From: an uncultured bacterium
GTDB taxonomy: Bacteria; Verrucomicrobiota; Kiritimatiellia; CAIKKV01; CAIJXV01
Length of the DNA: 64,000 nucleotides
Assembly: GCA_903824675.1 (NCBI GenBank)
Contig: CAIJXV010000058.1
Coordinates: 1-64,000, forward strand
Direction: 5' to 3'
In this document: positions 35,801-44,140 of the stretch, piece after piece
Layout of the letters: the number at the start of each line of letters is the position of its first letter
Position numbering within the stretch: the first letter of the stretch is position 1
Translations under genes and position numbers: made by a program
Notes under the pieces: model-generated
What the model was told of the DNA's origin: nothing
What the model saw: only the letters and a program-made list of their open reading frames with translations
Database searches by the model: none

Positions 35801-37769
35801 TGTCGCCCAGGCGCCGGAGGCGATGTTCATCGCCTTCGTCATGGGCGCGCTCGGCGCGTTTGTCATCCATATTTTACACGGTCGGTTTGAAGGCGAAATG
35901 CACGTCTTGTTCCACACTGTGGTCGGAACCGATTCCTCCGATGTGGGCTATTCCACGGTGACTCAGCAGGCGATGCTGATCGGGGTCAACAACATGAAAC
36001 GGCGGCGGATTCGGACCGCGTTGACCACCGGCACGATCGTGCTGGTTACCTTTACCATGCTGGCCTTCACCAGTATTTCCAAGAAGATGAGCCCGACGAT
36101 TGTCGCCCAGGGCAAGCAGGCGCCGTATACCGGCTTGTTGTTCCATATGCCGGGAGCTCCCATGGACGAAGCCTCCCTGGAGGTGTTATCCGAGCTCTTT
36201 TCGGGCGAGGGCGATGCGGTGGTTCGACGGTGGACCTTGGCGCCCAGCACCAAGGAAAGCAGTTATCCCTGGCGGCTCGATCTGCCGGGAACCAACCGTG
36301 ACGTTCGCATCGAGGCGGTGTTGGGGCTGGATCGTAAGGAGGACGGGTTCCTGTCGTCTCTTCCGTTGGTTGCGGGCGGACGGTTTTTCAGCGCGGATGA
36401 CGCCGAGGAGGCGATCCTGATGTCCGCCACCGCGTTGGCATTGGGCGTTACGCCCGCACAGGTGGAGACCGGGATCTCGGTTCGCTTCCAGGGACGGATT
36501 CTCCGGGTGGTGGGAATTATGGACGACGAGCGATTCAGTGAAATCAAGGATCTGGATGGTTTGCCGTTATTGCCGATCAAGAAGATGCTGACCCAGGCCG
36601 GTGCGGCCGATGCCTCGGCGCCCTCGATGTCGGCTGACGAAAATACGCGCAGTGGGGTCTTGTTCGCGGATGCCGCGACGGTATTAGTCCTGCCCCAATT
36701 GACGGCGCGATCCTTTAAAGCGGCGCCTTACAGCTTCTCGATCCGATTCAAACCCGGCACGGCAATCTGGACGGTGGTCGAAAAACTGTTAACCGCGACG
36801 CAGGCCAAATTTTACATCAGCAGTACCGAGGGATTTGCCCCCTCGGCGCAATCGAAGCACAAGACCGAGCCGGGCATTTACTATGTCGGCACCGGGTATC
36901 ATACCGCGATCGGCGGGCTGAATGTGCTGATCATCCCCCTGCTGATTGCCAGCACGATTATTCTCAACACCATGTTGGGTGCGGTGTTTGAGCGGAAAAA
37001 CGAAATCGCGATTTATAATGCGGTCGGGTTGAATCCGACCCATATCGGGACCTTCTTCCTGGCGGAGGCGTTCGTCTACAGTGTCATTGGCTCCATTGGA
37101 GGCTATTTGATCGGCCAGTTGCTGAGTATCGGCTTGAATCACTTCCATTTGGTCCAGGGGATCAATCTGAATTTCTCGTCGTTGAGTGTGGTCTATGTCA
37201 TTGTGTTTACGATTTTGGTGGTGATGTTGTCCACGCTCTATCCGGCGATTGTGGCGACCAAAGCCGCGGTTCCTTCGGGGAAACGGACCTGGTCCATGCC
37301 GGCACATGATGGTCTGCGGATGGAATTGCTGATGCCGTTCATCTGCCGGCCGGATCTGATCGTCGGGATGATGGCCTATCTGGAGGACTATTTTGACCGG
37401 TTCACCGAGGCTTCGGTGGGGGAAATCATCGCGCGGCTCGAGAGCCGGGAACGGGGTCGGGATGCAGCGGGCCGCGAGACCTACACGCTCCGGTACAATC
37501 TGGCACTGGCCCCGTTCGATTTGGGCGTGACCCAGACCGTCGAATTCCATGCGGCTTTTGATGACCAGTTATCGGCCTACCGGATCCGCTTGCGCATCGA
37601 CCGGGTCTCCGGGCAGGACAACAACTGGGTGACCACCAACCGGCCGTTCCTGGAAAAATTGCGTGCCTATCTGATGCACTGGCGCAATCTGGGCGCGTCC
37701 CAACAAGGCCTTTTCGTCGAGCGGGGAACGCAGACGCATGCGGCGACCGCGGACGCAACGAAAGCATAA
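32823..37769 (+). CDS. PA-domain/degenerate M28 peptidase/FtsX-type permease fusion
   Basis: A 1648-aa protein. The signal peptide (WMGVVCGLVSLAQAAMG) is followed by a protease-associated-like domain (about 90-210, DRLDGRSLQGAIAVMDYE). Next comes a domain shaped like an M28 aminopeptidase (about 235-320). The metal-binding sites look lost: VAPLDS stands where H-x-D is expected, GAQSAAN where GA.DN occurs, and VNGH where the EE pair sits. A long periplasmic-type region follows, then a membrane segment cluster near 950-1020. An FtsX/MacB permease half begins about 1055 (NNMKRRRIRTALTTG), with a second loop domain at about 1110-1340 and three C-terminal helices near 1370-1480. It probably couples an extracytoplasmic binding platform to the ABC ATPase. 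The role is inferred. Confidence 0.75.
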   Translation: MKRMLILWMGVVCGLVSLAQAAMGGESTPAMTELRELVRDAEMRFPGSPGNLLLQDKIGRLFESSGLPSGSMSFNTPVFVPGPASLEWAGGEPVRLYTFGPTLGRPGNFAEKDFEAPLIYLGRGETADWDRLDGRSLQGAIAVMDYECGNLWLRVLRMGVQGFIFIGSDRYLHVDSVAKLYTSEVAVPRYFIPASDGARLRERLQGPAALTARIRSEPSVWREATLRNQWVLIPGQDPALSNEVATLVAPLDSQSAVPDLSYGAQSAANLMVLTRLLDTLRQSPPARSILLVAVNGHTLNFLGERMLSWNLLAPQLDVEKVRNTLAQELRSQTVFLEKYKPLIFDGAHDQTNEDYLVNLRFMSDDTSGKILSIKEPAVAMAKRDLNQVKSRMAELFRSGLDKDDNRVQYARLKGERDEFTHVLTLFNKVGIVSRWGELTPNERGILKGYISEIRSMLTSGIELNRQDLAVSTENSRIRAVLAGRQVVLALSLDLDWQTDDYGFSANNSWGTKRWPARFGANLTRVVQTDGGINHFRDTLSLLGGLPEGHYFNSESSGLIVFHAASATPDKGGTPAFSLRNLFSNPGAAFSPGDTLESLDPARVETLCAEIPRFFQAFLADRKLTMQGELDRPKERYDFESRLWSIRVRTFKFDEFAAGVVPTTPVRNTLLVLNDGSLGTVGPVVGTDVINAYIALTDHRAAAVVYGIFRLGPLYCAAFQYDSAYGKVLHALDIGEVSGRVPSSVANLNEQTLALFSVGEEIPVFARNDSSLLGAGAIQANNFIFLEARNNSSPRKYYVTGATATLSKRGPIPVLSGPAAFFTDGRETVKIMTDQKRLAIRPTEKQPDGIGYRTRAELGDDFMAVAARDMESLNRQRISRLRGVSDELAQEFLEKGRVQLVGMNAAQAEHRHLAYLKSLYVALGAQTKAYLQQSLITNDMLKAVVFYMALMLPFCFFLQKLIFNFTKVEAQMGAFVLLFMGTYVLFRTIHPAFHVAQAPEAMFIAFVMGALGAFVIHILHGRFEGEMHVLFHTVVGTDSSDVGYSTVTQQAMLIGVNNMKRRRIRTALTTGTIVLVTFTMLAFTSISKKMSPTIVAQGKQAPYTGLLFHMPGAPMDEASLEVLSELFSGEGDAVVRRWTLAPSTKESSYPWRLDLPGTNRDVRIEAVLGLDRKEDGFLSSLPLVAGGRFFSADDAEEAILMSATALALGVTPAQVETGISVRFQGRILRVVGIMDDERFSEIKDLDGLPLLPIKKMLTQAGAADASAPSMSADENTRSGVLFADAATVLVLPQLTARSFKAAPYSFSIRFKPGTAIWTVVEKLLTATQAKFYISSTEGFAPSAQSKHKTEPGIYYVGTGYHTAIGGLNVLIIPLLIASTIILNTMLGAVFERKNEIAIYNAVGLNPTHIGTFFLAEAFVYSVIGSIGGYLIGQLLSIGLNHFHLVQGINLNFSSLSVVYVIVFTILVVMLSTLYPAIVATKAAVPSGKRTWSMPAHDGLRMELLMPFICRPDLIVGMMAYLEDYFDRFTEASVGEIIARLESRERGRDAAGRETYTLRYNLALAPFDLGVTQTVEFHAAFDDQLSAYRIRLRIDRVSGQDNNWVTTNRPFLEKLRAYLMHWRNLGASQQGLFVERGTQTHAATADATKA

Positions 37770-37775
37770 GGATTT

Positions 37776-39782
37776 ATGTCGAAGCCGAATCGTTTTGATG
37801 CCGAATTGGATCAGTACCGGAATCTGATGAAGGCGCCGGGGAAGTTTGCCGATGGGTTTAACTGGAAAACCATCGTCGGCGCCTTCTTCTTGGGCGTGGT
37901 GATGATGCCGGCCTCAATGTATCTCAGCCTTTTTGCCGGGGCCGGGGTCGGGGGCGCCGCCCAATGGGTGACCATCATTATTTTTGCCGAGATTGCCCGC
38001 CGGTCGCTCAAGGAATTGCGAATGCAGGAGGTCTACATCCTGTATTATATGGCGGGGTTGGCCATCGCGTCGCCCTTCAGTGGTCTGCTTTGGAACCAGT
38101 ATTTTGTCCAGTCGGAATATGTCAAGGCCATGGGGATTGCACAGGATATTCCCGCGTGGTTTGCTCCCCAGGAAGCGGTGATTCGCGAGGCGGGGCGGAC
38201 CTTTTTCACCAAGGCCTGGCTGGCGCCCATCCTGTTGAGTTCGCTGGGATTGGTCGTCGGCATGATCGACAATTACGGGTTGGGATATGTGCTTTACCGG
38301 ATTACGAGCGATGTCGAGGAATTACCCTTTCCCATGGCGCCGGTCGCGGCTTCGGGAATCGTCGCCCTCACCGAGAGCAAGGCCGAACGGGAATCCTGGC
38401 GGTGGCGCTGTTTCTCGATCGGCGGCATGCTGGGTCTCCTGTTTGGGACGATTTACATCGCGGTTCCCGCCGTGACGGGGGTCATTCTGACCAAGCCGCT
38501 GCAGTTTATTCCCATTCCCTTCATCGATTTGACGCCGCAGTTGACGCAGTTTTTCCCCGCCACGGCGTTCAATGTCACGCTCGATATCGGCGCGTTCATT
38601 GCGGGGACGGTCATCCCCTTCTGGGCGGTGATCGGTTCCGCCCTGGCAACGGTTCTCAATCTGTTGATTAACCCCTTCCTTTACCGGCACGGGATCATCA
38701 CCAGTTGGACCCCCCAGATGGATTTCATCGATACCTCCTTTAGCACCTCGCTCGATTTCTATCTCTCCTTCGGGATTGGAATCACGATCGCGGTCTCCCT
38801 GATCAGTATGGGAAAGGTGTTCAAACCGCTCTTCGGAGTGTTGGGGCGGAAACTACGGGGGAATTCCGGGTCCGAGGATCTGGCCGCCGCCGCGGTCCGC
38901 AAAGCGGCATGGAAACGGCTCTTTACCAATAATGTCGAGCGTGGCGACTTTTCGATCTTCATCGCCTTGGGAATCTACCTGGTGAATAGTGCGCTCTGGA
39001 TCGGGTTGTCCTGCTGGCTGGTCCCGGGTTTCCCCTGGCCCTTTTTTGCCTTCTATGCGCTGGTCTATACCCCGATGATTTCGTATGCCGCCGCCAAGTT
39101 GGAGGGCTTGATGGGGATGTCGGTGTCCATTCCCCTCATCCGCGAAGCCACCTATATTTTAAGCGGGTATCGGGGCGTGGCGATTTGGTTCGCACCCGCG
39201 CCGCTTCCCAATTATGGAACGGCCGCCGGATCGTACCGGGTCATGGAGTTGACCGGCACCAAGATCCGTAGCGTGATGAAGACCCAAATGGTGGTGATTC
39301 CGATCATCATCGTGTCCTCGTTGATTTTTTCTGAAATTCTCTGGCGCATGGCGCCGATCCCTTCGGATTCCTATCCCTATGCCCAGAAAATGTGGGAGTT
39401 GAACGCCAAAAACATGAGCTTGACCTACAGTTCCACCATGGAAGGCGGATCCCTTTTCATGGAGTCCTGGCGCTGGCCTTTCTTCTTTACCGGAATGGGA
39501 TTCGGATTGATCGCCTATCTGCTGTTGTCCGCTTTCGGCCTGCCCACGCTGTTGATTTTCGGGATGGTCCAGGGTTTGGGAGCGGCGGTGGGCGGCGGGT
39601 TCCTGTTATCCTTAATGGGGGCCCTGGTGGGACGGTTCTATTTGCGGCGCAGGTTCGGGTCGGATTGGCTTAAATATGCGCCGGTGATACTGGCCGGCTA
39701 TGCCTGCGGCATGGGGTTGATCGCCATGCTGTCGGTTTCTTTCACGATCTTGATGAAAATGATGTCGCCGTTGCTTTTCTAG
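37776..39782 (+). CDS. OPT-superfamily-like membrane protein
   Basis: A 668-aa polytopic protein with about 14-16 hydrophobic segments. The opening (FNWKTIVGAFFLGVVMMPASMYLSLFAG), ELPFPMAPVAASGIVALTE at ~180-200, and a C-terminal GLPTLLIFGMVQGLGAAVGGG resemble the oligopeptide-transporter (OPT) superfamily as found in operons of PVC bacteria. OPT proteins import peptides or metal chelates with protons, but this branch is uncharacterised. The ATG follows the fusion gene by six bases with AAGGA as ribosome site. A second OPT-like protein follows immediately, which suggests a heteromeric pair. Confidence 0.7.
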   Translation: MSKPNRFDAELDQYRNLMKAPGKFADGFNWKTIVGAFFLGVVMMPASMYLSLFAGAGVGGAAQWVTIIIFAEIARRSLKELRMQEVYILYYMAGLAIASPFSGLLWNQYFVQSEYVKAMGIAQDIPAWFAPQEAVIREAGRTFFTKAWLAPILLSSLGLVVGMIDNYGLGYVLYRITSDVEELPFPMAPVAASGIVALTESKAERESWRWRCFSIGGMLGLLFGTIYIAVPAVTGVILTKPLQFIPIPFIDLTPQLTQFFPATAFNVTLDIGAFIAGTVIPFWAVIGSALATVLNLLINPFLYRHGIITSWTPQMDFIDTSFSTSLDFYLSFGIGITIAVSLISMGKVFKPLFGVLGRKLRGNSGSEDLAAAAVRKAAWKRLFTNNVERGDFSIFIALGIYLVNSALWIGLSCWLVPGFPWPFFAFYALVYTPMISYAAAKLEGLMGMSVSIPLIREATYILSGYRGVAIWFAPAPLPNYGTAAGSYRVMELTGTKIRSVMKTQMVVIPIIIVSSLIFSEILWRMAPIPSDSYPYAQKMWELNAKNMSLTYSSTMEGGSLFMESWRWPFFFTGMGFGLIAYLLLSAFGLPTLLIFGMVQGLGAAVGGGFLLSLMGALVGRFYLRRRFGSDWLKYAPVILAGYACGMGLIAMLSVSFTILMKMMSPLLF

Positions 39783-39789
39783 GACAAGC

Positions 39790-42726
39790 ATGAAATCGAA
39801 AACGATAACTGCGCGGGCTATTTCCCTGGGCTTGCTGGTCTCCGGGTTGTTTGCCTTCCTGTCGGTCTATTTCGGCAATCGCCATGGGTTGTACCTGACG
39901 GCCACCCAGATGGCGGTGCTGCCTTATATCTTTCTGTTCTTCACGGTCTTGCTGCTGAATCCGATCTGCTCCCTGATCCGGTTCTTGCGCCCGTTTACCG
40001 TGACGGAAATATTAGTGGTATTTTGCATGGGCACGGTCTCGGCCGGGATCAGCTCGTTCGGGTTGACCTCTCAATTGGTGCCGATCACCGGCAATTTATT
40101 CAATCGCCATTGGAACACCGAACAATCGGGGTGGGACCGGTTGGTGGTGCCCTTCATGAACGAGCAGTTTTTTGTTTCGGAACCGGGTATCCAGAATGCC
40201 GCGCTGCGGTATCACTCGGCGTCAGAGGACTTGCGGCTGATTCGGCACCGAATGGAGCTGTCGGAACAGTGGCTGGCGGCCCGGGAACATGTCGGCGCGG
40301 CCGAAACGGATCTGGCCGCGGCACGCGAGGGGACGGCGGGTCAGCGGCAGATCAAAATCAATCGGGCCGAAGGGCGGTTGCGGGCGGCGCGGGAGGCTCT
40401 TGAGAACCAGGGCAAGCTGTGCCGGGAGGCGGGATTGCCCGCGGATCCGGGTGACGCGCTCAAAGCCGATCGGGAAAGTCTGCCCGGACTCGAGGCCACG
40501 ATTGCGGTCCGCAAGACCGAATTGCAGGTCCTCAGCGAAAAAGCTTTTGAAAAAGTCGAACTTTACCGACAGGGCCTACCTTCGAATATCCGGGCCTTCC
40601 CGGGAATCTTTCCGTCGCCGGCCGATACGCAGGTGACCTACGCGGGACGGTTGACCCGATTGTGGTATGGGCGGTCGGCGTTGATCGAGTTGCGGAGTGC
40701 CTATGAATGGCTGGGGACGCCGGGACAAACGGCCATGGCGGGCGGCGCCTTCACGGAAGCGGCTCGAAACCTGGCACCGATCACCGCCCGGATGTCCATG
40801 GTTGTCGCCGACCGGACCGATGTCGAGGCCGAGGTTGAAAAATCGATCCGGGAACAGGAAGCGGCTCGGACTGAAATTGAACGCCTGTCGGCCTTGAGCC
40901 GATCCGCGACACCCAATGAACGGCGCGCACTGGAACGGCGGATGGTTCGCCTGGATAGCCGCCTATCCCGGATGGATCGAGACCTGGTCGATCTCAAGGC
41001 CCGGCGCGATGCCCTGGTGACCGAAGTGTCGATTTTGGAGTCCATCGCAACGTTGGAACAGGACACCACCCGCTGGGTGGAGCAGGCGAAAGCCGTGACG
41101 ATTCCGGGCGGACTGCGCACCGATGTGGGCGATGCGATCCGGCGTTTGGCGACGATGGACACCACGCTGGGCGGGTTCCTGGTGGGATATGTTCCGTGGA
41201 AGGTCTGGATCCGGCCCCTGATGTTTTGGGGATTGTTGATCGGATTCACCTATCTGGTTCTGCTGACCTTCAATATTCTGATTTTCAGGCAGTGGGCGCA
41301 CAACGAGAAACTGATTTACCCGCTGGCTGAATTACCGGAATACCTGTCCGGCAGCGAAGAAACCACGGATGGACGGGTGCCGGGGATTTTCAAGAGCGGC
41401 TTCTTCTGGGTCGGTGCGGCCATTTCGGGTGGAGCCCTCGGCTGGAATCTGCTGTGCGCATCGGGTTTGGTCCAGGGATTAAAACCCCTGGTGTTGAATA
41501 ATTTGTGGCGTGACTACATCATTAACACACCCCTGCATGGATTGCTGCCGGTCACCCGGTCGCTGGTGTTCTTTACGATGATCGGGTTCGCCTTCCTGAT
41601 TCCGCAGAAAGTTTCGTTCTCCCTCTGGTTTTTTACCGTTCTCTACATGGTTCAATTATTGATCCTGGTGGGGTTGGGCCATGGCACGACCGAGGATTCC
41701 TTCCCCATGGAATGGTGGTACACGTTGAATTTCAGGACGGCGGAAGGGGCGGGGGCCCTGATGGTATTCTCGGCCGTGGTCCTGTACCGCTGCCGGCGCT
41801 ACATCCTGTCGGCGTTTTCAGCCAAGGCCGTCTGCCATCTCGAGCGCGATGAGCAACTCGAATTGCGGATCTCCTCGGCCCTGTTCCTGCTGGGATCACT
41901 GGGGGTGATCCTGATGCTCTGGAAGGGTTTTGGCGCCAATTTATATTTTACGGTGTTCACGTTCATCGTCATCCTGATGATTACGATCGGGCTGGTCCGG
42001 GCGGTGGCGGAGGGCGGCATCCTGGGGTTCCAGGCGTGGGTCAGCCCCTTCCATTTTATCCGGACCTTTTTCGGCATGGACAAGGCCTGGACGACACCGG
42101 CGTTGTTTGCCCCGCTCATGGTTTATTATTCGGTGTTGTTCCTGGACATCAAGGCCTTCATTGCGCCGGCGATGGCGAATGCGATCAAGATTCGCGATGA
42201 TTTGCGTTTGGGCCGGGGCCTGTTCCACCTGTCGATTGCCGGGGCGATTCTGGTTGCCGTGGTGGTGGCGGTGGGCGCCGAGATCATGTTCAGCTATGGG
42301 ATGGGCGGGGACAAGATGAACGGCTGGTTCCACGGGAGTTTGCCCAAGGGGCTCTTCGACCAGATCGCCACGATGAGTAAAAATCCGCCCACGGCCTCCC
42401 CGACGGACACGGGATGGTTTGTTTTTGGCGCGACGGCCATGGCCATTCTGCTCTACCTGCGTCAGTTCCTTTTCTGGTTGCCGCATCCGATCGGGTTTAT
42501 CATGCTGGTCAATCCGATCATGCTCGCGTACTGGTTCTCGATCCTGATCGGCTGGCTGGCCAAGACGCTGGTAACGCGCTATGGGAATCAGGATTCGTAC
42601 CGCAAGGCCCGGTTCCTTTTCGTCGGTCTGATTTTCGGCGAATTGATCCTGGTGGCGATCAATATGCTCCTCTCCTATGAGACGGGCGTGCGAAGCGTCA
42701 TCGATTACAATTACAACTGGAAATAA
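39790..42726 (+). CDS. OPT-like membrane protein with long coiled-coil insert
   Basis: A 978-aa protein of the DUF6785/DUF6784-like type. Three N-terminal membrane segments (to ~100) lead into RFLRPFTVTEILVVFCMGT. A large charged insert of about 125-440 contains heptad-rich helices (REALENQGKLCREAG, KSIREQEAARTEIERLS, RMVRLDSRLSRMDRDLVDLK). The membrane core then resumes at ~470 (IWIRPLMFWGLLIGFTYLVLL) and continues to the end with roughly eleven more segments. The coiled-coil insert is unusual for a transporter and could reach partner proteins across the periplasm or bridge to the FtsX loops. It starts seven bases after the previous stop. The substrate is unknown. Confidence 0.7.
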   Translation: MKSKTITARAISLGLLVSGLFAFLSVYFGNRHGLYLTATQMAVLPYIFLFFTVLLLNPICSLIRFLRPFTVTEILVVFCMGTVSAGISSFGLTSQLVPITGNLFNRHWNTEQSGWDRLVVPFMNEQFFVSEPGIQNAALRYHSASEDLRLIRHRMELSEQWLAAREHVGAAETDLAAAREGTAGQRQIKINRAEGRLRAAREALENQGKLCREAGLPADPGDALKADRESLPGLEATIAVRKTELQVLSEKAFEKVELYRQGLPSNIRAFPGIFPSPADTQVTYAGRLTRLWYGRSALIELRSAYEWLGTPGQTAMAGGAFTEAARNLAPITARMSMVVADRTDVEAEVEKSIREQEAARTEIERLSALSRSATPNERRALERRMVRLDSRLSRMDRDLVDLKARRDALVTEVSILESIATLEQDTTRWVEQAKAVTIPGGLRTDVGDAIRRLATMDTTLGGFLVGYVPWKVWIRPLMFWGLLIGFTYLVLLTFNILIFRQWAHNEKLIYPLAELPEYLSGSEETTDGRVPGIFKSGFFWVGAAISGGALGWNLLCASGLVQGLKPLVLNNLWRDYIINTPLHGLLPVTRSLVFFTMIGFAFLIPQKVSFSLWFFTVLYMVQLLILVGLGHGTTEDSFPMEWWYTLNFRTAEGAGALMVFSAVVLYRCRRYILSAFSAKAVCHLERDEQLELRISSALFLLGSLGVILMLWKGFGANLYFTVFTFIVILMITIGLVRAVAEGGILGFQAWVSPFHFIRTFFGMDKAWTTPALFAPLMVYYSVLFLDIKAFIAPAMANAIKIRDDLRLGRGLFHLSIAGAILVAVVVAVGAEIMFSYGMGGDKMNGWFHGSLPKGLFDQIATMSKNPPTASPTDTGWFVFGATAMAILLYLRQFLFWLPHPIGFIMLVNPIMLAYWFSILIGWLAKTLVTRYGNQDSYRKARFLFVGLIFGELILVAINMLLSYETGVRSVIDYNYNWK

Positions 42727-42731
42727 TAAGC

Positions 42732-43403
42732 ATGGATAAGGCCCCCCAGCAGATGGACGAGATTCCCAACCAGCGCGAAGTGGCCTGGCCGATCGCTTTT
42801 TCGGTGGCTTGGGGCAGTTTACGCCGGCGTTTCATGCGGGCCATGATCACCATGGCGGGGGTCATTCTGGCGATCGCCTTCCTGACCTATATGCTGATTA
42901 CGGACAATGTCAACCAGGCTCTGTTGGGTTTGCGCAGTGATGCGGTGAATATTCTGCTCCAAAAGGCCGGGGTGGATATCCTGGCGGCGGGGGCGACAGA
43001 CCAGATGATGTTGATGTTGATCGGCCTCTCGTTAATCACCTGTCTGGTGGGGATCATCAATGCGATGCTGATGGCGGTCACCGAGCGGATCAAGGAGATC
43101 GGGACGTTGAAGTGCCTGGGGGCGCTCGATTCCTTCATCGTTAAAACCTATTTCATCGAGGCCTCCTTGCAGGGGATCATCGGGACGGCGATGGGGATGG
43201 CCATCGGCTTTCTGATCGCGATCCTGATTGCCCTGTCGTATTATCACCAGTATGTCTTTCCGAATCTGCCCATGGGACGGATCGTGGGATCCTTGTCGAT
43301 CTCCCTGACGGTGGGCAGTCTGATTTCCATTGCGGCCGCCATTTTGCCGGCCTATTGGGCCGCACAAAAGGCGCCAGTGGACGCCATGAGGGTTGAAGAA
43401 TGA
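42732..43403 (+). CDS. FtsX-type ABC permease, minimal
   Basis: A 223-aa protein with four hydrophobic segments. One is N-terminal (RAMITMAGVILAIAFLTYML), then a very short extracytoplasmic loop, then the three-helix FtsX module including MAVTERIKEIGTLKCLGA, the coupling-helix motif of MacB/LolC permeases. Typical relatives have a 150-250-residue periplasmic domain between helices 1 and 2; here it is only about 45 residues. It ends ATGA with the second ATPase, so the two are coupled and probably form one transporter. Confidence 0.85.
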   Translation: MDKAPQQMDEIPNQREVAWPIAFSVAWGSLRRRFMRAMITMAGVILAIAFLTYMLITDNVNQALLGLRSDAVNILLQKAGVDILAAGATDQMMLMLIGLSLITCLVGIINAMLMAVTERIKEIGTLKCLGALDSFIVKTYFIEASLQGIIGTAMGMAIGFLIAILIALSYYHQYVFPNLPMGRIVGSLSISLTVGSLISIAAAILPAYWAAQKAPVDAMRVEE

Positions 43404-44140
43404 CCGATATACCGATTATCCGCACGGTCAACGTGAAGAAAATTTACCGCATGGGGACCCATGAAGTCCATGCCCTGCGGGGGATTACCCTGGACATCAA
43501 GGCCGGGGAATATGTGTCGATCATGGGGCCGTCGGGCTCCGGCAAATCCACCTTCTTCAATATGGTCGGGGTGCTGGATATGCCCAGCGAAGGGGAAGTC
43601 TTCATGCGGGGCCATCCGGTCTCAAAACTCTCGCCGAGTCAACTGGCCTGGGTGCGCTGTCATAATATCGGTTATATTTTCCAGTCCTTCAACTTGATCC
43701 CCACCATGACCGCCCTGCAAAACGTGTCGATTGCCCGGATTTTTGCCGGCTCGAGCCCCGCCCAGGCGCGCGACGAGGCGGCCAAGGTCCTCGACCAGGT
43801 GGGCTTGGGCAACCGGATTCACCATGTGCCGGGCCAGTTGTCCGGCGGTCAACAGCAACGGGTGGCGATTGCCCGGGCCTTGGTCAATCAGCCCGCGATC
43901 ATCCTCGCCGACGAACCGACGGGTAACCTGGATCTTCGAACCGGCGAAGAGATCATCAATCTCCTGTCGAAAATGAAATCCACGATGGGCATCACCATCA
44001 TTACGGCCACGCACGATATGAAGATGCTCTCCGCCTCCGATACCGTGGTTCGAATCAAGGACGGGGCGGTCGAAAGCGTGCAAAGCCGGGATGAAATCCA
44101 GATCAGTGTGGGGACCATCGACGGCAAGACCCTGGCATGA
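43400..44140 (+). CDS. LolD/MacB-type ABC transporter ATPase (second of two)
   Basis: A 246-aa ATPase. Walker [11 protein letters not shown]-loop FQSFNLIP, signature LSGGQQQR, Walker B AIILADEP and the ATHD switch are intact. It is clearly paralogous to the first operon ATPase, including the VRCHNIGYIFQS and [19 protein letters not shown] stretches. It overlaps the permease gene upstream and the hypothetical gene downstream by four bases each (ATGA), a strong sign of co-translation and complex formation. Confidence 0.9.
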   Translation: MTDIPIIRTVNVKKIYRMGTHEVHALRGITLDIKAGEYVSIMGPSGSGKSTFFNMVGVLDMPSEGEVFMRGHPVSKLSPSQLAWVRCHNIGYIFQSFNLIPTMTALQNVSIARIFAGSSPAQARDEAAKVLDQVGLGNRIHHVPGQLSGGQQQRVAIARALVNQPAIILADEPTGNLDLRTGEEIINLLSKMKSTMGITIITATHDMKMLSASDTVVRIKDGAVESVQSRDEIQISVGTIDGKTLA

